DNA of 64,000 nucleotides, from NCBI GenBank assembly GCA_035549075.1, contig DASZRT010000069.1:1-64000 (forward strand), read 5' to 3'. Each line of letters opens with the position of its first letter. Position 1 is the stretch's first letter. This document shows positions 1 through 9,078 of the stretch, in pieces. The translations under genes were made by a program, and so were the position numbers. Origin of the DNA: DASZFV01 sp035549075. GTDB lineage: Bacteria > Myxococcota_A > Polyangia > Fen-1088. Under the pieces are notes generated by a model. That model was not told the DNA's origin. It did no database searches and was given only the letters and a program-made list of their open reading frames with translations.

Positions 1-356
1 AGGCGGTGCGCTGGTCGCGCACGGCGCTCGGCCTGGCCGAGGCCGATCCCGACGCCCACGCGCTCGTCGCGCGCGCGCTGCTCGCGGCGCACGAGAACAC
101 CGCGGCCGCCGACGAGCTCGCCAAGGCGCTCGCGAGCCGACCGCACGATCCCGCGCTCGAGCGCGAGCTCGCGCGCGTACGCCGCCACGGGCCGCGCCCG
201 TCGGATCCCACGGCGCGCCCGAAGCGCGCCCGCGCCGTCGCGCGCGCGACGACCGAAGACGCGCCCGCGGCCGACGACGACTCCGCGGCGAAGACGGCGC
301 CCGTCGAAAAAGAAAAAACCGACGACTCAGCGCCGGGCGAGCCGGCTGCCGAGTAG
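1..356 (+). CDS. C-terminal end of a TPR-like protein (partial)
   Basis: The open frame enters from the left edge (codons in phase from base 3) and stops with TAG at 354-356, so the true start lies outside the window. The visible N-terminal part is alanine-rich with helix-turn-helix spacing that resembles tetratricopeptide repeats (segments such as PDAHALVARALLAAHE and DELAKALASRPHDPALE). The last 50 residues are a disordered, charged tail rich in Ala, Asp, Lys and Glu. It converges on and overlaps the next gene by 30 bp. A TPR-type scaffold is the likeliest identity, but too little is present to assign a role. Confidence 0.55.
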   Translation, partial: AVRWSRTALGLAEADPDAHALVARALLAAHENTAAADELAKALASRPHDPALERELARVRRHGPRPSDPTARPKRARAVARATTEDAPAADDDSAAKTAPVEKEKTDDSAPGEPAAE

Positions 357-941
357 CAGCAGGAGCTGCATCGCGAGCGCGCGGTCGCCCTCGATCTTGA
401 GGCGCCCGTCGAACAGCGGCTGCATGGGCGGGATCGCGCCCGTGCGCAGGCCGTCGAACGTGTCGCCGTCGACGCGCACGACCGAGCGCGGCCGGCCGGC
501 GGCGACGCCCGTCTTGCCGAACGCGACGTCGACGGTCCAGCGCCGCCGTCGCTTGCCCTCGAGCTCGAGCGCGACGCGCCCCTGAACCTGCTTGAGCATC
601 TCGACGTCGCGCGGGTCGAGGAAGAGCGCGTCGAGCGCCGACCACCCGGGCGGGATCAGCGTCGGCAGATCGGGATCGGGCGCGCCCAACGCCGTGCGCA
701 GATCGACGGCCGACTGCCGCACCCACACGTCGGGCGGCTCGCGATCCGCGGTCTCGACGGTGAGCGCGTCGTCGCTCGCGCGCATGTCCCACGAGCCGCC
801 GCCTTCACCCGAGATGGTCGCGCGCACGACGGGACCCTCGAGCGGCCCGCGCCGGCCCGACTTCGCGAACGCCTCGGGCAGCCAGCGCTCGAAGAAATCG
901 GCGACGCCGATGTCGGGGGGCGGACGATCCCAGCTCTGCAT
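327..941 (-). CDS. SCP2 sterol-binding domain-like protein
   Basis: This 204-residue protein has no signal peptide and no membrane segment. Its C-terminal half has the feel of an SCP2-type lipid-binding fold: VRVDGDTFDGLRTGAIPP followed by LFDGRLKIEGDRALAMQLL, where the G-x-L-x-(I/V)-x-G-D motif near the end is typical of the family. SCP2-like domains bind lipids or acyl chains in a hydrophobic tunnel. The N-terminal half is not recognised. The ATG at 939-941 lies only 26 bp from the divergent sppA-like gene, so they probably share a promoter region. Function is inferred from the family only. Confidence 0.7.
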   Translation of the reverse strand: MQSWDRPPPDIGVADFFERWLPEAFAKSGRRGPLEGPVVRATISGEGGGSWDMRASDDALTVETADREPPDVWVRQSAVDLRTALGAPDPDLPTLIPPGWSALDALFLDPRDVEMLKQVQGRVALELEGKRRRRWTVDVAFGKTGVAAGRPRSVVRVDGDTFDGLRTGAIPPMQPLFDGRLKIEGDRALAMQLLLLLGSRLARR

Positions 942-967
942 CCCGGCGACTATACTGCGGCCCCATC

Positions 968-3526
968 ATGCTGCGCGCGCTCGCCCCCAAAGCGTCGATG
1001 ATCCTGTTGGTGATGACGGTCGCCGCGCCGGCGCGGGCGCAGGTGCCCGATCCCGAGGCGCGGCCCACGCGCGGCGTGCACGTCGCGGGCGCCGCGCGCG
1101 CGGGCGACGCCGACGCGACGTCGATCGCGACGAACCCCGCGCAGCTCGGCCTGCTGCCGGCGGGCGGCCTGTCGCTCGCCGAAAACTATGGCGATCATCA
1201 GGCGGCGCTCGCGGGGCAGGGGACGGCGCTGTTCGCGGCGGCGCCGGCGCTGCACGGCGGGCTCGGGATGTCGCTCGGGTACGCGAGGTCGTCGCCGCGC
1301 CTCGGCGTCGACGGCCACGGCACATTCCAGCTCGCGTATGCCCTGCGCTTCGGGAGCGCGACGGCGCTCGGCGCGTCGTGGACGCACGTGTGGGGCGGTC
1401 ACTGGGCGGGCACCGACACGTTCGACCTCGGCGCCTCGCACCGCTTCGGCCGCTGGGTCGCGCTCGGCCTCGTCGTCGAGGACGTGGGCGCGCCGTCGCT
1501 CGCGCGCTCGGCGTCGTTCGTGGGCGCTTCGCTTCCGCGCCTGTGGGCGGGCGAGCTGGTCGTGCGGCCGCTCCGGACGGATCGCTTGGAGATCGCCGTC
1601 GGCGCCGCGCACGCCGAGGGCGATCAGTGGCGATGGATCGTGCCGCGCGCGCGCGTCGCGGGGCGCGTCGCGCGCGGCCTGCGCATCTTCGCCGACGGCG
1701 AGACGTTGCCGCGCGGCGGGCAGCTCGCCTTCGCGAGCGGGGCCGACTACCAGGCGGAGCTCGGGCTCGCGCTCGACTTCGATCACTTCGGCGTCACGGC
1801 GTCGGGCCGCGGCGCGTTCCCGGGCGCGGGCGGGGGCGACGCGAGCGGCGACGGCGGCCTCGTGCTGCGCTTCGAGGGCCTGCGCCGCGAGCCGCTCGCG
1901 ACGGGCGGCGGCGTCGTCACGCGCGTCAAGCTCGACGGCGCCGGCGACGAGCGAGCGTACGTCGCGCTCGTGCGCCGCCTGCGCGCGCTCGCGCTCGACC
2001 CGGGCGTCGCCGCCGTGCTCCTGCACGTCGAGAGCGACGGCATCGGCCTCGGCCGCATCGAGGAGCTGCGCGAGCTCGTCGCGTCGCTGCGCGCGCACGG
2101 CAAGAAGGTCTACGCCTACGCCGAGTACCCGTCGACGCGCGACTACTACCTCGCGACGGCGTGCGACGGCATCCTCATGCACCCCGCGGGCGGCCTCTCG
2201 CTCACGGGCTTCGCGCAGACGGTGACGTTCTACAAGCGCGCCATGGACACGCTCGGCGTGCACGTCGATCTCGTGCGCATCGCCGAGTACAAGGGCGCGA
2301 TGGAGCCCTTCGTGTTCGAGGGGCCGACGGCGCCCGTGAGCGCAAACCGCAACGACCTGCTCGACGACGTGTGGAAGCGCCTCGTCGCGACGATCGCGCG
2401 CACGCGCGGCGGCGACGAGATGAAGGCGCGCGCCCTCGTCGATCGCGGCTTGTTCACGCCCGAGGAGGCGCGCGACGCCGGGCTCATCGACGCGGTCGCC
2501 GACGCCGACGGCGTCGAGGCGTTTCTCGGCCGCGCGCTCGGGCGCGCGCACGTCACGATCCGCGATCCCGACGGCGCGCCGCTCTCCGAGCCGTGGCCTT
2601 CTCGCCGCGTCGCCGTCATCCTCGCCGAGGGCACGATCGTCGACGGCGAGAGCCGCCACATGCCGTTCGGCCTCGGCACGATGGCCGGCTCCGACACGTT
2701 GGTCGCGGCGCTCGACGCCTGCGCCAAGGACGCGTCGGTGGGCGCCGTCGTCCTGCGCGTCAACAGCCCCGGCGGCTCGGCCTTCGCGTCCGACGTCATC
2801 GCGCGCGCCATCATCAAGGTGCGCCAGGCGGGCAAGCCCGTCGTCGTCTCGATGGGCGATCTCGCGGCGTCGGGCGGCTACTACATCGCGGCGCCCGGCG
2901 ACGCCATCCTCGCCGAGCCGTCGACGGTGAGCGGCTCGATCGGCATCTTCGCGTACAAGGTCGACGTGCAGAAGCTGCTCGGCACGCTGGGCGTCGGCAC
3001 CGAGACCTACCGCCGCGGCGCGCACGCCGACTACTTGTCGCCCTACCGCCCGTGGACGCCCGAGGAGCTGCAGATCTCCTTCGACAAGATCCGCCACCTG
3101 TACGACCTGTTCCTGTCGACCGTCGTCGAGGGCCGCAAGTCGCGCGGCCTCACGCGCGCGCGCGTCGACGAGATCGGCCGCGGCCACGTCTGGACGGGCG
3201 CCGAAGCGCAGTCGCTCGGTCTCGTCGATCGCATGGGCGGCTTGTCCGACGCGATCGATCTGGCGGCGTCGCTCGGCCGCGTGCCGGTGAACCGGGACGG
3301 CTTCCCGACGCTGGCCGTGCTGCCGCGCGAGAAGGGCGGCCTCGCCGAGCTGCTCGGCGCGCTCTCCGTCGAGGCGAAGACGGACGATCGGTCAGCGTTC
3401 GAGGAGCTCATGCGCGCGCGTATCGAAGCGCTCGGCGGCCCCGCGCTCCGGCTCCTCGCCCCCCTGCTCCTCGGCAAAGGCGAGGGGGTCGAAGCCCGCC
3501 TGCCCTACGATCTCGAGCTGCGCTGA
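968..3526 (+). CDS. sppA: Signal peptide peptidase SppA (67K type) with barrel-like N-terminal domain
   Basis: This 852-residue exported protein is predicted to cleave remnant signal peptides. Residues 1-24 form a signal peptide ending ARAQ. Residues about 30-300 look like a PorV/OmpP1-type beta-barrel region, with the TNPAQLG motif near residue 57 followed by alternating aromatic strands. The remainder is a tandem-domain SppA. The general-base lysine is K442 in AEYKGAMEPF and the nucleophile is S635 in DLAASGGYY, with the NSPGGS motif before it. The protein is about 230 residues longer than E. coli SppA because of the N-terminal domain. The active site is intact, so it is likely functional. 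The outer-membrane placement of the N-terminus is an inference. Confidence 0.88.
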   Translation: MLRALAPKASMILLVMTVAAPARAQVPDPEARPTRGVHVAGAARAGDADATSIATNPAQLGLLPAGGLSLAENYGDHQAALAGQGTALFAAAPALHGGLGMSLGYARSSPRLGVDGHGTFQLAYALRFGSATALGASWTHVWGGHWAGTDTFDLGASHRFGRWVALGLVVEDVGAPSLARSASFVGASLPRLWAGELVVRPLRTDRLEIAVGAAHAEGDQWRWIVPRARVAGRVARGLRIFADGETLPRGGQLAFASGADYQAELGLALDFDHFGVTASGRGAFPGAGGGDASGDGGLVLRFEGLRREPLATGGGVVTRVKLDGAGDERAYVALVRRLRALALDPGVAAVLLHVESDGIGLGRIEELRELVASLRAHGKKVYAYAEYPSTRDYYLATACDGILMHPAGGLSLTGFAQTVTFYKRAMDTLGVHVDLVRIAEYKGAMEPFVFEGPTAPVSANRNDLLDDVWKRLVATIARTRGGDEMKARALVDRGLFTPEEARDAGLIDAVADADGVEAFLGRALGRAHVTIRDPDGAPLSEPWPSRRVAVILAEGTIVDGESRHMPFGLGTMAGSDTLVAALDACAKDASVGAVVLRVNSPGGSAFASDVIARAIIKVRQAGKPVVVSMGDLAASGGYYIAAPGDAILAEPSTVSGSIGIFAYKVDVQKLLGTLGVGTETYRRGAHADYLSPYRPWTPEELQISFDKIRHLYDLFLSTVVEGRKSRGLTRARVDEIGRGHVWTGAEAQSLGLVDRMGGLSDAIDLAASLGRVPVNRDGFPTLAVLPREKGGLAELLGALSVEAKTDDRSAFEELMRARIEALGGPALRLLAPLLLGKGEGVEARLPYDLELR

Positions 3527-3581
3527 GCCACTCCCACCGCCCCCCTCGAGCGAGCGAAGCGAAGCGGCTTCAGCGACGAGA

Positions 3582-3651
3582 GGCGCGGCTTCGCCGCGCC
3601 GGCCCCAACCCCAAAAGGGGGGTCCCGTAGGGGGGACGAAGTCCCCCCTAC
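3582..3651. terminator. Two-hairpin bidirectional terminator between convergent genes
   Basis: Two perfect inverted repeats lie in the gap between the converging sppA-like and metalloprotease genes. The first is GGCGCGGC, loop TTC, GCCGCGCC (3582-3600). The second is GTAGGGGGGAC, loop GAA, GTCCCCCCTAC (3627-3651), an 11-bp stem. No long T tract follows, so intrinsic termination is plausible but not certain. The same pair of modules recurs in opposite orientation at 10902-10955. Confidence 0.6.
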
Positions 3652-3655
3652 GCTC

Positions 3656-6600
3656 TTAGTAGCCGAACGCCGTGCGGAACGTGCGCAGATCGTCGAGGAG
3701 GTCGACGCGGTACGAGACCTGGTAGTCGACCGCCTGGAAGACGTTGAGGGCGTTCTGGTAGTTCTGCTGCAGCTTCGCCGTCATCGTGGCGTCCTTGTTG
3801 GCCGCGGCGGCCGCCTGCGCGGCGTCGACGTTGGCCTTGGCCGTCTGCCAGTCGGGCAGCGCCTGGCCGTTGAAGGTGCCTTCCTTCTCCGGCAGCGACC
3901 CCGGCGTTCCCGCGACGCCCGTGTAGGCGACGAGCTCCTTGATGATCTTCTCGCCGACGCCCTCCTGGTTCGCGTCGACGACGGGCGCGCGGTAGATGAC
4001 ACCGCTCTGCGGGTGCTGGTACTCGACCGTCGGCACGCCGTAGTCGACGTCCTCCTTCGAGCCCTTGATCGTGACCGCGAGGTAGTTCGACAGGTCGAGC
4101 GTGCTGTCCCACGAGTTGTCCAGGTTCGCGAGCGCGAGGCCGAGCGCGTAGTACTGGATCGTCTTGTTGACGGGCGTGTCGACGCGCTTGGCGCCCGGCT
4201 GCATGTACGCCGGCAGCGTCGGCGCCGCCTTGCCCCACACGTTGAGGTCGACGACGGGCGTCGGCGCGTAGGTGTCAGAGCTCGTGACCTGGCCGCCGTA
4301 CGTCGAAGAATCCATGCGGATGACGCCCGACAGGAGGTTGATCATCTCGGGCTTGAACGCGCTGTAGTAGTTGATGGCGTACTTGGTCGAGTCGGCGAAC
4401 GTGTCGACGCGGTAGAAGCGCGCCTGCGTCGTCGTGAGGGCGATGAGCGCCCCGAGCTTCTCGTACAGCGAGCCCGCGCGCGTGATGCGGTAGTAGTAGT
4501 CCTCGGAGAAGTTGATGTAGTACGGCTTGCCGTCAGGCACGTCGATGTTCATCGACGGCTGGCCCGAGACGCACGTGTTCTCGCCCGTGCCGCTCGGATC
4601 GGGCAGCACGTAGAGGTTCGGCTGCGCCTTCGTCGGGCAGTGCTCGCCGGGCTCGGGCGTCTGCAGGATCTCGCCGATGGCGTTGAGCGAGTCGATCGAC
4701 GCCTTGAGCAGGTCGTTCGGCAGGTCGAGGCTCGGGTCGAGCGCGCCGTAGTAGTAGTAGAACTGGTACGCCTCGGTGAAGCGCGCGAAGTAGCGATCGA
4801 GCAGCCGGTTGAGGTAGCCGTCGATCGTCCAGTTGGTGCGGCCGCGCTTGAAGGCATTGAAGACGAAGTAGTTCTTGTAGCGGTCGATCGTGTCGTCGAC
4901 GATCTCGGTCTGGTTGGCGCCGAAGTCCCACACCTTGCAGTCGAGGTTGCCGACGTACTCGTCCGAGCAGAACTTGTACGGGCGCTCGGGCGACAGCGGG
5001 AAGCCGCCCTTGGCGTTCTTCTTCATCGCGTAGAAGCTCGACGCCGCGTCGCGGACGTTCTGGTAGCGCGTGATGCCGCCGTCCTTGAGGTTGGCGGTGC
5101 CGCCCACGGCGTCCGGCAGCTTCTTGTAGTCCATGAGCTGGATGAAGTTCGCCAGGTCGGTGCCCGTCGCGCCCTGCGATGCGGCGCCCGACGACATGAC
5201 GTCGACGAGGCCGCCGTAGCCGAAGCGAATCGCCGCCAGGTCGTACTTGCCGAGGCCGTTGATGTCGCTGTTGAAGCGCGAGCCGTAGTCCATGACGGTC
5301 GAGTACTGGTACTCCTGCATCTTGCCGTCGCTGCGGGACTGGACGTCGCTGGCCTTCGTGTCGTCCGGGTACATGTCGCGCAGCGCCCAGAACTGGTCGT
5401 TGTAGTTGAGCGCGTCGCTCGAGCCCGCGAAGTTGTGGCGCAGGCCCATCGTGTGGCCCATCTCGTGGTCGGTGAGGCCGCGGAAGATGCGCTTGCGCAG
5501 CTCCTTGAACATCGCGTCGCCCGTGAGGCCCTTCTTCATGAGCTCGAGCGCGAGGCCCTGGATCGCGTCGTCGGCGAACTCGCCGAGGAACACGCAGCCG
5601 TTCGTCGACAGCTGCTGGAAGCGCTGCGAGCGCGCGTCACGCGCGTCTTGCGTGAGCCAGGTCGCCGGCGACGCCGTCGCGAGCTGGTCGGGCGTCAGCG
5701 TGTCGCCCGGCTTCGACGCGGGCAGCATCGCCGCGAGGATGTCCTGGGTCATCATCTTCTGCTCGACGTCGGTGCCCTTGATCTTCGCCATGCGCGACTG
5801 CGTCGTGCCGCCGGGGATCGGGATGAGGCGCGGCGTGCCTTGCGCCGTCGTCCCGCCCTTCGTGACGAGTGCGCGCGCCTTGGCCGACGCCTCGGGCGTG
5901 AGCTTGAGCGCCGACGTCGTCGTGCGCTGCGCGGCCGTCTCCTTGAGGACGTCGTTGATGGTCTTGCCCGAGAGCAGGTCGTCGGTGGAGATCGAGCCGT
6001 TGAGCAGGCCGATCGAGTCGACGGCGAACTGCGCGTAGGTGTCGAGCGCCGCGCCGTAGAGGTAGATCGACGCCGAGACGATCTCGCCCGTCTGCGGATC
6101 GGCCGACGACGGGCCATAGCCCAGCGGGCCCGACGGCGCGTAGCGATCGACCCAGTGGACGAACGAGTAGCGCAGGTCGCCGTTGCGCTGCCACGTGAAC
6201 TTGCCGGCGTCGCCGTCGGCGAGCGAGGCCGTCGCGGCCTCCATGACGCCGCAGGCGTGCTCGAGGTTGGCCTTGTCGATCTTGTCGCCCGCGAGGCCCG
6301 TCGCCTTCTGCACGAGCGCCTCGACGTCGGCGTGCGCCGCGAGGAACGCGTGCACGTCGGTCAGGTTGCACGAGTTGCGCTTGAGGATGACCATCTGCAG
6401 CGGCTTGGTCTTGTCGTTCGGATCGGTGAGCCCCGCCGCCTTGTTGTCGAGGTCGGTCGGCGAGACCGTGCCCGTCTTGTTGCCCTCGGTGAGCAGCATG
6501 CCGGCGATCGTCTTGTTCATCGCCGAGCTCCAGTCCTTCGCGACCTCCTGGGCCTCGTTCCAGATCGTGAGGTCCGGATCGGTGTCGACGTCGGGGAACT

Positions 6601-7786
6601 CGACGTTCGTGTAGTAGACGATGGGCTTCGGCACCTTGTCGTTGAGCGGGATCGTGCGGAGGTTGCCGTTCGCGTCCCACACCGACTTGCCCGACGAGTC
6701 GACGTCGGCCCAGATGTTCCAGCGGTTCGCGAAGTACTCGCGGCCGGCCTCGGTCGCGCCGTACTTGCGGTCGTAGGTCTGGATGACCGTGCGGAAGAAG
6801 CCGAACTTGCTGAACGCGCCCACCTGAGCCGGCGAGCAGTCGTCGCCGCTGTACGTGCCGCCCGACGCCGCGAGCTGGTCGGCCGTGCAGCCCTGGCCCG
6901 TCGGCAGGACCTCGACGGGGTTACCCGTCGAGTCATTGATCGTGTAGTTGTCCGGGTAGTCGAGCGGCTCGTAGCTCGAGGGCTTCACTTCCATGAACGA
7001 GTTGCGGATCGCGAGCTCGGCGTCACCGCAGTCCCACGGGCCGCCGTCGTCGACGCCCGGGTACAGGTTCGAGCAGGCGACGTAGTCGGGCGTCGCCGTG
7101 ACCTTCTGGACGAAGTCGATGTAGTGCTGCGAGATGATGGGGCGGTTGCCGTACTCGGGGTTCGCGTAGTCCGTCTCGCTGACCGTCCAGGTGTGGGGGA
7201 CCTGCTTGACGGCGAAGAAGTCCATCGGGTCCTGCCCAGCGGTTTGCAGGTCGGGGGGCGCGGCGAAGTTCGTCGACCAGTCGACGCGCATGTACTGCCG
7301 CTGATCCCAGGGGCGGTCCGTCGTGTTCTCGCTGATGACGTTGGTCTGCTCGCCCGTCGCCGGGTTGTACTCGCGCTTGACGTCGAAGTGCGACTTGATC
7401 GAGTACGAGACGACCGGCGTGTCGGTGTTGTTGGCCGTCGACGTGAAGTCGTTCTCCGAGCCCGGGGCGTAGTCGTTGGCGCGGTAGCCGACGAGGTAGT
7501 CCTGCGTGATCTGGAACCGGACCTTCATCATCGTGTTCTGCGTGCCCTCGAACGCCCAGTTGCTCGTGGGCGGCACGCCGATGTACGTCTGCCGGTAGTA
7601 GAAGACCTTCGCCGTGCCGTCGGCGTTGAAGAAGATCGACTTCTCGACCTTGTCGGGCTGCGTGCGGTCGATGTCGCCTTGGCCGGCGCAACCGGCGAGC
7701 GGAGCCACGGCGGCCGTCGCCAAAAGGGCGAGGGCGGAGGCGAGGGCGGGGTGAAGGGTGCGCTTCGCGCTGGAGCTGGTCATCAC
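3656..7786 (-). CDS. Large zinc-dependent metzincin lipoprotein
   Basis: This 1,376-residue protein carries the metzincin zinc site HEMGHTMGLRH, with H774, E775, H778 and H784, and a downstream Met-turn STVMDYGSRF. The N-terminus is a lipoprotein signal with the lipobox LAGC, so the mature protein should be anchored to a membrane and face the periplasm or outside. The arrangement resembles the very long bacterial zinc-dependent metalloproteases of the DUF4953/DUF5117 type, but most of the sequence outside the zinc site is not recognised. It lies 9 bp downstream of an outer-membrane protein gene on the same strand, suggesting one transcript. Substrate unknown. Confidence 0.82.
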   Translation of the reverse strand: MMTSSSAKRTLHPALASALALLATAAVAPLAGCAGQGDIDRTQPDKVEKSIFFNADGTAKVFYYRQTYIGVPPTSNWAFEGTQNTMMKVRFQITQDYLVGYRANDYAPGSENDFTSTANNTDTPVVSYSIKSHFDVKREYNPATGEQTNVISENTTDRPWDQRQYMRVDWSTNFAAPPDLQTAGQDPMDFFAVKQVPHTWTVSETDYANPEYGNRPIISQHYIDFVQKVTATPDYVACSNLYPGVDDGGPWDCGDAELAIRNSFMEVKPSSYEPLDYPDNYTINDSTGNPVEVLPTGQGCTADQLAASGGTYSGDDCSPAQVGAFSKFGFFRTVIQTYDRKYGATEAGREYFANRWNIWADVDSSGKSVWDANGNLRTIPLNDKVPKPIVYYTNVEFPDVDTDPDLTIWNEAQEVAKDWSSAMNKTIAGMLLTEGNKTGTVSPTDLDNKAAGLTDPNDKTKPLQMVILKRNSCNLTDVHAFLAAHADVEALVQKATGLAGDKIDKANLEHACGVMEAATASLADGDAGKFTWQRNGDLRYSFVHWVDRYAPSGPLGYGPSSADPQTGEIVSASIYLYGAALDTYAQFAVDSIGLLNGSISTDDLLSGKTINDVLKETAAQRTTTSALKLTPEASAKARALVTKGGTTAQGTPRLIPIPGGTTQSRMAKIKGTDVEQKMMTQDILAAMLPASKPGDTLTPDQLATASPATWLTQDARDARSQRFQQLSTNGCVFLGEFADDAIQGLALELMKKGLTGDAMFKELRKRIFRGLTDHEMGHTMGLRHNFAGSSDALNYNDQFWALRDMYPDDTKASDVQSRSDGKMQEYQYSTVMDYGSRFNSDINGLGKYDLAAIRFGYGGLVDVMSSGAASQGATGTDLANFIQLMDYKKLPDAVGGTANLKDGGITRYQNVRDAASSFYAMKKNAKGGFPLSPERPYKFCSDEYVGNLDCKVWDFGANQTEIVDDTIDRYKNYFVFNAFKRGRTNWTIDGYLNRLLDRYFARFTEAYQFYYYYGALDPSLDLPNDLLKASIDSLNAIGEILQTPEPGEHCPTKAQPNLYVLPDPSGTGENTCVSGQPSMNIDVPDGKPYYINFSEDYYYRITRAGSLYEKLGALIALTTTQARFYRVDTFADSTKYAINYYSAFKPEMINLLSGVIRMDSSTYGGQVTSSDTYAPTPVVDLNVWGKAAPTLPAYMQPGAKRVDTPVNKTIQYYALGLALANLDNSWDSTLDLSNYLAVTIKGSKEDVDYGVPTVEYQHPQSGVIYRAPVVDANQEGVGEKIIKELVAYTGVAGTPGSLPEKEGTFNGQALPDWQTAKANVDAAQAAAAANKDATMTAKLQQNYQNALNVFQAVDYQVSYRVDLLDDLRTFRTAFGY

Positions 7787-7795
7787 GGGTGCCTC

Positions 7796-8902
7796 CTACA
7801 AGGTGCCGGTCACGCCCACGAACGCCTGAGTGAAGTTGTTGGCGTTCGGGCCAGAGAAATCGAAGAACGGGTTGCGCAGGTGCTGGTAACGGGAGTCGAG
7901 CGCCGGCTGGAAGCTCGCGATACCGAGCGAGAAGCCGACGTGATCGGTGAGGTCGTAGCCAAACGAGATGATTCCCCAGGTCAAGTCGCTGCGACCCATG
8001 GGGACGGTGAACGAGCTGTCGAGCGCGAGCGCGTTGTTGAAGACGCTGGGGTCGACCGAGTAGCGGAATTCGTTGATGACGCTCATCGAGACCGAGACCG
8101 AGTAGCGGCCGCGCGCGAGCGCGACGTTTCCCGCGGTCGTGACGGCGTAGCTCGTGCTGAGCGGGCCGCCGCAGTGATCGGTCTCCGACGGGCCCGCGGC
8201 GGCGGCGCCCTCGGGCGCGGCCGTGCGGCAGCCCGACGAATCACCCGGTGAGTTGCCGCGCAGCGGGCTCGTGCGGAAGAACTTCGTGAACGTCGAGCCG
8301 AGCGATGCCACCAGCTCCCACCGCTTGCCCTTCGCGTCGGGCGTTCCGAACTCCCACAGGCGCCGCGCCGAGAGGCCGACGCCGACGCCCGTGACGAGGT
8401 GCGAGTACTGGCTCTCCCACGACGTCGGGACGACGGCGCGGAACGTGCCGCCGAAGGTGATCTTCGCCCGCGGCATCGTGTAGAGGTTCTTCGCCTGCAG
8501 GAAGAGCCACGAGTCCGAAGGGTTGAAGTGCCGGCCCGTCGAGTTGTCGGGCTTCGTGTACTCCTCTTCGAGGTAGAGCCGCGCGTTGAGCGACAGCTTG
8601 AACTTCGTGCCGAGGTTGAACATCGGCCTCAAGAAGAGCGCGTTCGACACGTACGGGTCGTGATAGCCGCTCGAGTAGAAGGTGCCCGATCCCATGTAGG
8701 TCGAGAAGTCGGCGAACGATCCGGCGAACCGCTGGTAGAGCGCCGTCTTGGTCTGGTCCTGCTCGGGCGTCGCCGTGAGCGTGCCGCTCTGATCGCGAAA
8801 CGCGACCTGCGCGTGGGCTGCGCCCGCCGTCCACATTCCGATGATCGCCGCCGCGAGCAGGCCCGCCGCGACGCGCGCAAACTGTTGCCTCCGTTCCGTC
8901 AA
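7796..8902 (-). CDS. Outer membrane beta-barrel protein
   Basis: The predicted product has 368 residues. I choose the TTG at 8900-8902 because a GGAGG Shine-Dalgarno (8909-8913) sits just upstream; a longer reading from TTG 8923 lacks one. A cleavable signal peptide ends at AAHAQ. The rest alternates polar and aromatic strand-like segments (for example KLSLNARLYLEEEY and YSVSVSMSVINEFRYS) and ends with short strands, as in outer-membrane barrels. There is a short insertion with two Cys about residues 220-245. It probably shares a transcript with the metzincin downstream. The transported substrate, if any, cannot be told. Confidence 0.7.
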   Translation of the reverse strand: MTERRQQFARVAAGLLAAAIIGMWTAGAAHAQVAFRDQSGTLTATPEQDQTKTALYQRFAGSFADFSTYMGSGTFYSSGYHDPYVSNALFLRPMFNLGTKFKLSLNARLYLEEEYTKPDNSTGRHFNPSDSWLFLQAKNLYTMPRAKITFGGTFRAVVPTSWESQYSHLVTGVGVGLSARRLWEFGTPDAKGKRWELVASLGSTFTKFFRTSPLRGNSPGDSSGCRTAAPEGAAAAGPSETDHCGGPLSTSYAVTTAGNVALARGRYSVSVSMSVINEFRYSVDPSVFNNALALDSSFTVPMGRSDLTWGIISFGYDLTDHVGFSLGIASFQPALDSRYQHLRNPFFDFSGPNANNFTQAFVGVTGTL

Positions 8903-9078
8903 GCCGTTCCTCCGGAGTGGCAAAGGTGACGCAGTCTAACAGAGGCGCTGGAAGGTGCGTGCGCCGAGGGATGCGTTGGTGCACGTCAAAATGCGCCGGT
9001 GTAGGCGCTGGTGAGTGTGATCGGCCCCACCGCGACTCTTGCCGTCGTCGGCGATCAGTGCAACGTTCCTGCGCGGTC

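Noticed and set aside
950..3630. Long open frames on both strands over the SppA-like gene (up to 1,012 residues)
   Set aside because: They are Arg/Ala-rich products of the GC-biased third codon position, without motifs, whereas the 968-3526 frame has a signal peptide and active site.
4013..8251. 1,412-residue plus-strand frame antisense to the metzincin and barrel genes
   Set aside because: Its composition (Arg, Val, Ala, Asp) mirrors the antisense of a high-GC gene, with no domain pattern; the minus-strand frame has HExxHxxGxxH.
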